A stretch of DNA of 64,000 bases, from contig OX345636.1 of the NCBI GenBank assembly GCA_947044365.1, positions 19,756,548 to 19,820,547 on the forward strand. The letters are read 5' to 3'. This document shows, in pieces, positions 34,311 to 42,944 of the stretch; the stretch's first letter is position 1; every line of letters starts with the position of its first letter. The position numbers and the translations under genes were made by a program. The notes under the pieces were generated by a model. The model saw nothing but the letters and a program-made list of their open reading frames with translations, ran no database searches and was not told the DNA's origin. This stretch comes from Petrosia ficiformis. Lineage: Eukaryota > Porifera > Demospongiae > Haplosclerida > Petrosiidae.

Positions 34311-35207
34311 TCAAGTGTATGTCCTGAGAATCTCTTCAAAAATCCTCGGGATACTATATAGCTTTGTTGAAGCGATGTCCTAGACTGAGAATCCCTTAAA
34401 AGGATCCTCCGGACACATGGTTATCCTATTACATTGTTCAAAGGATATCCCTTGTACTGTCCTACTGCTTCCTTTAAAGGACACATGGTTATCCTAATAC
34501 ATTGTTCAAAGGATATCCCTTGTACTGTCCTAGTACTGTCCTAGTACTGTCCTAGTACTTTCTTTAAAGGATCCTCTGGACACATGGTTATCCTAATACA
34601 TTGTTCAAAGGATATCCCTTGTACTGTCCTAGTACTGTCCTAGTACTTTCTTTAAAGGATCCTCTGGACACATGGTTATCCTAATACATTGTTCAAAGGA
34701 TATCCCTTGTACTGTCCTACTACTTCCTTTAAAGGATCCTCCGGACACATGGTTATCCTAATACATTGTTCAAAGGATATCCCTTGTACTGTCCTACTAC
34801 TTCCTTTAAAGGATCCTCCGGACACATGGTTTAGGATACATTGTTCAAAGGATATCCCTTGTACTGTCCTACTACTTCCTTTAAAGGATCCTCATGACAC
34901 ATGGTTATCCTAATACATTGTTCAAAGGATATCCCTTGTACTGTCCTACTACTTCCTTTAAAGGATCCTCCGGACACATTGTTATCCTAATACATTGTTC
35001 AAAGGATATCCCTTGTACTGTCCTACTACTTCCTTTAAAGGATCCTCCGAACACATGGTTATCCTAATACATTGTTCAAAGGATATCCCTTGTACTGTCC
35101 TACTACTTCCTTTAAAGGATCCTCCGGACACATGGTTATCCTAATACATTGTTCAAAGGATATCCTTTGTACTGTCCTACTACTTCCTTTAAAGGATCCT
35201 CCGGACA
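34311..35207. repeat. 77-bp satellite array, left block
   Basis: The unit of 77 bp contains GGACACATGGTTATCCTAAT, CAAAGGATATCCCTTGTACT and CTTCCTTTAAAGGATCCTCC. Copies at the left edge are degenerate. Short variants with repeated CTAGTACTGTC occur near 34530. The array stops abruptly at GGACACATG, where retrotransposon sequence begins. Confidence 0.95.
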
Positions 35208-35210
35208 CAT

Positions 35211-36398
35211 GATTTACGTCCTTATTTCAACCGTCGTGATGAATTAAGTGTCCTGGATGGATGCATCTTGTGGGGATCCCGTATAATCGTTCCTCCTGAA
35301 GGTCGTGATATTATTATTGAGCAACTTCATGACACACACCCCGGTATCAGTAGGATGAAGAGCTTAGCAAGATGTTATGTGTGGTGGCCTCAGTTGGATG
35401 CTATGATTGAAAACAAAGTTCAAGGCTGTGAAACATGTCAACTTCATCGACCCTTACCACCTAAAGCGCCATTACACCCATGGGAGAGTCCCAATCGCTC
35501 GTGGTCTAGATTACATATTGACCACGCAGGTCCTTACCTTGGTAAATTATACTTAATTGTGGTAGACGCCTTTTCAAAATGGATAGAAGTTCATATAGTC
35601 AATTCTACCTCTTCAGAAGCTACTATAGAGAAACTGTGTACTATATTTTCCATTCATGGATTACCAGAACAAATCGTTTCTGATAATGCAACATCATTTA
35701 CTAGTCAAGAGTTTCAACATTTCACAAAATCCAATGGAATTAAACATATCTTAACCTCACCCTATCACCCAGCTTCGAACGGGTTGGCTGAGAGAGCTGT
35801 GCAAACTTTCAAAAGTGCAGTAAGTAAACTTGAAGGCTCTATTCAGGACAGGATTTTTCGTTTTTTGTTTAAGTACCGTATCACGCCTCAGACAACAACT
35901 TCACTCTCTCCTGCAGAGATTTTGATGGGGAGGAGACTACGTTCACACTTAGATATGATACACCCGGATTCAACACAAAAACCCCTTGGCAAGAAACAAG
36001 AGCAGAGTTCTAAACCTCGGGAATTCAAAATCAATGATCGTGTATATGTTCGTAATTTCAGGGGTACTGAAAAATGGATTCCAGGAAGAGTTATAAAAGT
36101 GATGGGACCATTGTCATATCAAGTGGAAACAGAGACTGGTAATATCTGTCGACGCCATGTAGATCACATGAGGTATCGTCATTCTCCCGACTATTTACAA
36201 AGATCACAGCCAGTTCAACAACAGACTGGTAAGGATGATGATGAGGACTGGCCAATTCCAGCTATAACACAACCAGAGCCATCATTGATATCTCACAATC
36301 CTCCTGTGATAAATCCACATCCACCTCCGGAATTGCCACGCCATTCGACAAGAGTTAAAAGACCTCCAGATCGATTTTCACCCCTATTTCAGACTTAA
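35211..36398 (+). CDS. Ty3/gypsy integrase (3' part of pol), intact reading frame
   Basis: The open frame starts at the array junction without its own Met (first Met 35268) and ends at TAA 36398. It has the H2C2 zinc module (H-x-x-x-H ... C-x-x-C in EQLHDTHPGISRMKS..GCETCQ), then the integrase core with D (HIDHAG), D (IVSDNAT) and E (NGLAERAVQ), and a C-terminal domain with GPLSYQVE and RRHVDHMR. It ends in a proline-rich tail. Protease, reverse transcriptase and RNase H are missing upstream, replaced by satellite DNA. The lack of stops in 376 codons suggests a young insertion or copy. A polypurine tract AGGAAAGGGGAA and LTR follow. Confidence 0.92.
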   Translation, partial: DLRPYFNRRDELSVLDGCILWGSRIIVPPEGRDIIIEQLHDTHPGISRMKSLARCYVWWPQLDAMIENKVQGCETCQLHRPLPPKAPLHPWESPNRSWSRLHIDHAGPYLGKLYLIVVDAFSKWIEVHIVNSTSSEATIEKLCTIFSIHGLPEQIVSDNATSFTSQEFQHFTKSNGIKHILTSPYHPASNGLAERAVQTFKSAVSKLEGSIQDRIFRFLFKYRITPQTTTSLSPAEILMGRRLRSHLDMIHPDSTQKPLGKKQEQSSKPREFKINDRVYVRNFRGTEKWIPGRVIKVMGPLSYQVETETGNICRRHVDHMRYRHSPDYLQRSQPVQQQTGKDDDEDWPIPAITQPEPSLISHNPPVINPHPPPELPRHSTRVKRPPDRFSPLFQT

Positions 36399-36409
36399 GG
36401 AAAGGGGAA

Positions 36410-36566
36410 TGTAGTAACTATTGATATTCATTGTATGTAATCACTGATGTATGTAAATAGAAACCTTTCTATAACTGTGTATTTAAACTTAAGTTACTTC
36501 CTGTTAGTCAGTTGATTTTAGTATAGTGTTAGAGAATAGATGTTTTTTGGATTCTAGATTATAACA
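36410..36566 (+). mobile_element. 3' LTR of the gypsy element, 157 bp
   Basis: It begins TGTAGTAACTATTG directly after the polypurine tract and ends ATTATAACA, giving TG...CA borders. Satellite units resume at the next base (CCCTTGTACTG). No 5' LTR is present. Confidence 0.7.
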
Positions 36567-37376
36567 CCCTTGTACTGTCCTACTACTTCCTTTAAAGGAT
36601 TCTCCGGACACATGGTTATCCTAATACATTGTTCAAAGGATATCCCTTGTACTGTCCTACTACTTCCTTTAAAGGATCCTCCGGACACATGGTTTAGGAT
36701 ACATTGTTCAAAGGATATCCCTTGTACTGTCCTACTACTTCCTTTAAAGGATCCTCCGGACACACGGTTATCCTAATACATTGTTCAAAGGATATCCCTT
36801 GTACTGTCCTACTACTTCCTTTAAAGGATCCTCCGGACACATGGTTTAGGATACATTGTTCAAAGGATATCCCTTGTACCGTCCTACTACTTCCTTTAAA
36901 GGATCCTCATGACACATGGTTATCCTAATACATTGTTCAAAGGATATCCCTTGTACTGTCCTACTACTTCCTTTAACGGATCTTCCGGACACATGGTTAT
37001 CCTAATACATTGTTCAAAGGATATCCCTTGTACTGTCCTACTACTTCCTTAAAGGATCCTCCGGACACATGGTTATCCTAATACATTGTTCAAAGGATAT
37101 CCCTTGTACTGTCCTAGTACTTTCTTTAAAGGATCCTCCGGACACAAGGTTATCTTATTCAAAGGATGTCCCTTATACTTCCTTTAAAAGGATCCTCTGG
37201 ACACATGATTATCCTAATGCATAGTTGAAGGGATGTCCCTTGTACTGTCTTAGCACTTCCCTTAAAGGATCCTCCGGACACATGGTTACCCTAATACATA
37301 GTTGAAGGGATGTCCCTTGTACTGTCCTAGTACTCTCATGGAGGAATCCTCCAGATACAAGGTTACCTCTAGTGCA
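36567..37376. repeat. 77-bp satellite array, right block
   Basis: Same unit and orientation as 34311-35207, becoming degenerate from about 37140. Relative to the left block, about 29 bp of one unit are missing at the insertion point of the gypsy fragment. Confidence 0.95.
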
Positions 37377-37419
37377 TTGGATATAGAACAGGACTGTCCT
37401 GAGTAGTCATAGGACTAGT

Positions 37420-38830
37420 GTAGGCAATACTGGACATCACTCCAATATCAACCTCAAACTCTTCATTATCCTCCTCAAATCCGCTCTTACCAGCCCCTCT
37501 TTCCTTCCCCTCCTCCTGTTCTACCCAATTTACTAATCAATTGTCATATCCTTATCCTTATACTACAACATTCGCCTATTCATTTTCCTCTTTTACGACA
37601 TTAAACTTTTTTTACTTCAATGCTAAAAGTCTATTCTATAAATTTGATGAATTACTCCTCCTCGTGTCCCAATACTTACCCGATATTATCTGTATTACTG
37701 AAGCCTGGCTGTCATCAAGTGTTTTCTCCTCTGAAATTTGGATTCAGAACTGTCTTCTTTTCTGTAAAGACTGTAATAATAGACACGATGGGGGTGTTGC
37801 TCTGTATATCAAATCATCCCTATCTCCTTTCCCAATTGACCTACCTTCTCCCTCTATTGAGTTCATGGCAATGAGTATCATTTATTCCAATCAAAAACAT
37901 AACATTGGTTATTTCTATCATCCCCCTTCTTCTGCAAATGATATCCAAATTTTGTTCAACACATTGTCTTCAATCAATCCTAAATTATCTCGTAATCTGA
38001 TTTTACTTGGTGATTTTAATGCTAATCTCAACCCATGTTCAGTATCTAACTCCTCCCTGACCTCTGCTGTTTTTTTTATAATTGACTGTTTCTCCTTAGA
38101 ACAAATTATTACTGAAGCAACCCATTTTTCTCCTTCATCAGGTGTAACATCTACAATTGACCTGGTTTTTTCTCCACTATTCCCACTTGATTCTTTCTCC
38201 TGTCTCATCATCTGATCATAACTCTATTCTAGTAACTATAACTATAACCCTTCCTACTATGACTCGACCTTTTCCTTGACAAATTGGCCGAAAAAAATTT
38301 GGCTTTTCAAGTATGCCAATCTCGACCAAATCAATAGTCTTCTTCAATTTACACCCTGGGACTTCCTTTTTTCTTCAGACCCAAATTCTTCCTGGGAAGT
38401 TTTCTCAGACCATTTTTAATGAAACAATATGTTCCACCTCGCTATGTTAAACCATCACCTCTACTACTCTACCCTGTTGGATGCCTCAAAATATTCTCAG
38501 TAAAATTAGAATTCGCCAAAACCTTCCAAAAGAATTAACTCAAATATTCTTATGTCCACCTATAGATCTCTCAGCAACGTTAACCAAATTAGATCAGAAA
38601 TAAAAGCATCTAAATCTTTTTTTCATGATTCCATAGCAAATTCCCCTCAAATGTTTTCTGGTTTATACCCGATCACTCTGTAAATCTAAAACTCCAATAC
38701 CCAATTTATTATCCTACTGTTTGTTGGATCATGAAAAAGCAATTATTCTAAACTCAGGAGCTTTCAACACATCTTGTACCTCTCTAAACTTACTTACCGT
38801 TTCTGAGCTACTAAATTCAGTCTAACAATG
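37420..38830 (+). pseudogene. Non-LTR retrotransposon (LINE) ORF2 N-terminal endonuclease, truncated
   Basis: The open stretch 37541-38215 encodes an endonuclease/exonuclease/phosphatase domain of the CR1/L2 type: FYFNAKSLFYKFDELL, PDIICITEAWL, DGGVALYIKSSL, NLILLGDFNANL. The frame then breaks, but frag­ments DHNSILV and WEVFSDHF continue the same protein to about 38830, stopping before reverse transcriptase. The C-terminal half of a similar element lies at 57.6-59.9 kb. Pseudogene. Confidence 0.8.
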
Positions 38831-39640
38831 TAGCTGTCAACAACACTCTCCTTTTTAAGAAGAGTTTTGTAGCACTGGCCCATAATAGTCACATCTAATG
38901 GCCCATTATTGCCTGCATTGGTAATTATAACAAGGTCAGTCAATTTGAATAAAACATACTACTTTTAGTTAGAGAAGACATAGGTGTTTGCAACAGCTCA
39001 ACTTCTCACGTTTGCAGAAACTAAACTCCTCCTCTTAGGTGGCCCATGATTGCCCACGCTACTCTAAATTACATCTTTCCACTGACAGACGTGCAAAGTT
39101 TTGAATAAAATGGTAGGATGAAGTGCAAAAGTTTTAACAATGGTTGGCAAATCAGTAAATTTCGCAGCGTACTTTTTGCTGAATACAATCAATCAATCTT
39201 AAGGTGGTGGCAGGGTGGTGTTAATGATATTCATAGTTTCACTTTTCTTATTTATAATTTTCAGGGTGGGTTTAGTAATTAATACAGTTTGTAGTAATAT
39301 GCATGTGTATACATGTATTTAGCATTAATGTAATGCTTTGCACTATTAATTACATATTTCTATTATAATTGTAATAATTAATTATTATACATCAAAATTA
39401 TTATTATGATCACAACTATAATAATTATTGTAAGATTGTAGCGTAACTCACCAATAGTAAGTGTGTATGTACTTTGTTTGATTTGTGCTGAACGAATGCT
39501 CAACAATAGATTAACTACAACGGTTTAATCGCTTGCTGTAGCGTAGTCTTTTACATGATTATCATTCTAGAACTAATTTAATGCTCTATTCAGGAAAGAC
39601 AAAAAATCAATTTTTAAATCTTAATCTATAACACTGGTTT
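38831..39640. other. AT-rich spacer
   Basis: No coding exon, TIR pair or array stands out. Two GGCCCAT(T/G)ATTGCC motifs occur near 38910 and 39045, and a TAATTATTATA inverted-rich stretch lies at 39365-39430. Confidence 0.5.
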
Positions 39641-39649
39641 TCACAGAGC

Positions 39650-40119
39650 CAGTCACATATATATATATAATTACCTTGCGCAGTATGCTGCACAAGGGGT
39701 TAATATGCTTGCTCAACATAAACGTCTTGCACCACGCCAGTCAGAGGAGCTTATATGGAGTACATTTGTTAATGCGCATGGTATACAAGGTCACAATATT
39801 CCTAAAGACTTACACATGGAACACTTGAACCGTGTTTGCAAGGATTGCATTCATGGCCTTCGTGAGAATAAAATTGAAGCTGCAATAACCAGAGTAGGCA
39901 AAGCGTTCGGAACAATAATTGCACCTGTTATTACTAAATTTGATCAGGACAATGGGATTAGAGAGACATCAGGCAAGCAGTGACAAAGACAGGAATTTAA
40001 TATTAGGTGAACTTAGTCGTTTGAATGTTTTTCAAAGCACGGGACATCATAGCCATTCAGCTTTCAAAAACCCAAAAGACATACATCATTCCTTATCAAA
40101 TCAACAACTTAATATATGA
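39650..40119 (+). pseudogene. DUF6589-type protein, C-terminal fragment
   Basis: From about 39669 the frame reads YLAQYAAQGVNMLAQHKRL, then FVNAHGIQGHNIPKDLHMEH and LNRVCKDCIHGLRENKIEAA. This closely follows the DUF6589 proteins that occur in many copies in sponge and cnidarian genomes and are thought to be transposon-borne. One frameshift near 39975 moves the end (LSRLNVFQSTGHHSHSAFKN) into another frame, stopping at 40119. N-terminal part absent. Confidence 0.65.
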
Positions 40120-40241
40120 ATAACTGACCATTTAGTCAGCCGTAATATGCTGTAACATAATTGGTGGATTATAATAATCAGATACTTTACAATAAGATAC
40201 TTTATTAGGATATACAAGATGTTTGTTTGTATTCTTTACAT

Positions 40242-40292
40242 TTATACCCTGATGAAGGGCTGTTGATTAGAACAGCTGAAACGTTGGTATAT
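40242..40292 (+). ncRNA. Hammerhead-ribozyme-like motif (type I, minimal stem III)
   Basis: TATACC (40243-40248), core CTGATGA (40249-40255), a stem-loop GGCTGTT/AACAGCT with loop GATTAG, core GAAA (40278-40281), C-G-T-T, then GGTATA (40286-40291) pairing with the first hexamer. This is the order stem I - CUGAUGA - stem II - GAAA - very short stem III (ACGU palindrome) - GUU - stem I known from Penelope-like retroelements. Weak point: two bases (A, G) are unpaired at the foot of stem II. It may be a decayed ribozyme. Confidence 0.45.
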
Positions 40293-40596
40293 CTAACGAT
40301 CCAGAATTGTCAGTTAACTTTTAAACTTCTATACCAACACACTGCGTAATATGACACATGCTTTTTTACCGTAAAAAAGTATTGCTGCTCATATTAATCG
40401 TGGTTGACTTTATTTCGTGTGTATAATTTTCGTTGAATATATTCCGATTTACTGTATAATATATACAAATTGAATAATCCATAATGACTGGGATAACTCA
40501 TAGTTTATTTTTCTTTTTTTCTTTTTCACCAATCAATATATTATTATTTGGCATCTGTTTCATGGTCTCTACTGTTGTTTGTTTGTTGCTAAGAAC

Positions 40597-42530
40597 ATGT
40601 CTATCCTGAGATACCTTCAATCCAAAGACGGTCTCCCAGATCCTAGGGGCTGTCTATCTAGTACATCATTTCCTTCTCGAGCGACTGCTTTAGCCAATCA
40701 TGAAGTGGAAATAGCACAAAGCAGGGAAAGAAATAAGAAACGTGGAATCTACAACAGGTATATATGGATCTATATATATATATATTATATAATTACATAT
40801 AATTATAATGGAGTAATGTTTGTTGTATTATGTAAATAGGAAGATATGCTTGTCTTCACGGTGTGACTGCTACTGCACGGTATTATTCTAGAAAGCTTAG
40901 TGTAAAGTTGGCAGAGACAACTGTGCAGTCAATAGGAGATGCTTACAAGGAGGAGATTAAACTGAAGCAAAAGGATCAAGGTGAAGAAAGCACTAGGATT
41001 TGTACATTACCATTAAAGAAGCGAGGAAGACAAGTGCTACTTGGCAAAAACCTTGACCAGAAGGTTCATGTGTACCTGCACAAAGTGAGAGAGGGAGGAG
41101 GAGTTGTGTCTGCCAGAATTGCCATGGCAGCTGTCAGGGGCATTTTGTTGATCGTGCTAAACTAGTAGAATTTGGTGGACACATTCATCTCAATAGGCAC
41201 TGGGCTTATTCTCTACTTAAGAGAATGAAGTTCGTCAAAAGAAAAGCTACTACTCTAAGAGCAAATATACAATTGCTAATTTTGCAGAGCTAAAAAGAAG
41301 TCCTTTTTGGATGAGGTAGTAAGTCAGTGGTGTAGCCAGGGGGGGGGGGGCAGGGGGGCATTTGCCCCCCTTTTTTTCTGAAACGTGAGAGTTGTCACTT
41401 GTAAATTAAAAATTATAAAATTGCATTATATTTCACTCCTTACGGTAATTCCAGCACTGAAAGATGATGTTTAGTAGTCTTTTAACTTGGAAACATTGTA
41501 GAGAGGATAACTATAAAGCTCTTTCCTACGTGAGTAACAAAAACTTTCAATAAATTCGAGCGAGCGTGCTCCTCGAGTTAGTAATAACTTTTGAGCAGCC
41601 ACACCCAGGTGATAAACATTACAATAACCCATCACACGTAGTTTATTTAGTGGGCGTGGCTTTCGGTGCAAAAAAATTTGGCGCGCTTCGCGTGCATTTT
41701 TTTCTTCTTTGCCCCCACTTTTCTAAAATCCTCGCTACGCCCCTGTAAGTACGGTAACCATGAAGACATTCCTGCTCAGCTCATACTGAACTGGGATCAG
41801 ACCGGTAAAAAAATTGTGCCTTCAACCACTTGGACAATGAATCAGCGTAGAGATGAGAGGAGTGAACGATAAAAGGCAGATAACAGCTGTCTTTTGTTGT
41901 TCCCTAGTAGGAGACTTTCTACCAGTTCAGATTATCTATGCTGGCAAAACAGCTCGTTGTCATCCCAAATTTAATTTTCGGTGGACTGGCATATCACACA
42001 CTCCCCGAATGTAGCACAAGTGAGAGACACTTTAGAAGACAAAGAAAATGATGCTCTAATAATAATGGACAATTTTAGAGGGCAAATTACACCAGCAATC
42101 AAGACTTTTAATATTCATGTGTGCTTGATACCACCAAACACTACAGACTTACTACAACCGCTTGACATCTCCGTAAATAAACCTGCAAAGGAATTTTTAA
42201 GAAAATTTGAGCAGTGGTACTCAGAAAGGGTGTTGGAGCAGGTACAAGGACAAGATATTGATAATGTTGAGATTGATCCAATCAATCTTAGCTTACCAGT
42301 AATGAAAGAACTTGGGGCAAAATGGATTGGTGAGACAGCAGAATATATTAGTGAAACCCACAGTTTATCACTAATGGGTTTATACAAGCTGGAATTACAG
42401 GAGCTCTAGATGGCGAAGAGGAAGTGATCAAGAAGACTCTGAAGATTATGAAGAAGACTATGAGGAAGACATTGCATGTGTGACCAATGTATACGAGGAT
42501 GACGAGCCTGAAGTTATTGTATTGGCATAG
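40597..42530 (+). pseudogene. Pogo/Tigger-like DDE_1 transposase gene, interrupted
   Basis: Exon 1 (40597 to a donor near 40756) starts MSILRYLQSKDGLPDPRG and ends RNKKRGIYNR. Exon 2 from about 40840 continues YACLHGVTATARYYSRKL and KKRGRQVLLGKNLDQKVHVY. After a frameshift near 41145 and a MITE (41325-41745) come LILNWDQTG (first Asp), IIMDNFRGQ (second) and NTTDLLQPLDISVNKPAKEF (third), the DDE_1 triad. Part between the first two Asp residues is deleted. The end is acidic (EEEVIKK...). HTH-type N-terminus plus DDE_1 domain suggest pogo superfamily. Inactive. Confidence 0.8.
41325..41745. mobile_element. hAT-like MITE with CAGTGGTGTAGCC ends
   Basis: The left end is CAGTGGTGTAGCCAGGGGGG and the right end is the inverse of CTCGCTACGCCCCTG, a common hAT terminus. 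A G-run and a matching C-run follow the left end. TAAGT occurs at both flanks; a full 8-bp duplication is not clear. It interrupts the DDE_1 transposase frame. Confidence 0.7.
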
Positions 42531-42779
42531 ATATAGATTTACTGTGTATAATTTATATTAGGGATTAATACTAAAATAATAAGTAATACTAAAAATTAAT
42601 ACAGATTAGTTTCATTTATATTTTATTTGTTATAATTATTTCACCATCACAGTTATAATAATAATCATAATTATTATATTGGTTAATAGTTATGTATCAA
42701 ATTTAAATGTCTTTTTAAGTTTCTGCATTTCCTTAGGCATTGCAGTGAAGATTAGACAATAGTGGTGTATGAATAACCG
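42531..42779. other. AT-rich spacer before the second gypsy element
   Basis: Mainly TAATAATTAT-type sequence. Nothing coding recognised. Confidence 0.5.
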
Positions 42780-42912
42780 ATGTAATTATTAAGTTCATTA
42801 ACATTTATTATGTAAGGTATAAATAGACTTGTTATTTTATTTTTAGCAGTCAGTTGTCGTAATTGTCCGTTCTTACTTGATAGTAGTTGATATTGAAAAG
42901 CATTGTCTCACA
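42780..42912 (+). mobile_element. Probable 5' LTR (or part) of gypsy element 2
   Basis: The segment TGTAATTATTAAG ... CATTGTCTCACA has a TATAAATA at 42819 and is followed by AACTGGCGACGAGG, a typical gypsy primer-binding/leader sequence, just before gag. Its left border is uncertain and no second LTR is present. Confidence 0.4.
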
Positions 42913-42944
42913 GATACAATAACTGGCGACGAGGTCCGGATAAA

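Noticed and set aside
34689..36928. Periodic open frames of about 70 codons running through the 77-bp satellite (HCSKDIPCTVLLLPLKDP type), on both strands
   Set aside because: They exist only because the unit lacks stops in some frames. They begin at arbitrary ATGs, have no flanking signals and break wherever a unit changes length.
41640..41750. Extra coding exon near the right end of the hAT MITE in the DDE_1 gene
   Set aside because: The sequence is the MITE terminus (CTCGCTACGCCCCTG) and merely abuts the resumed transposase frame.
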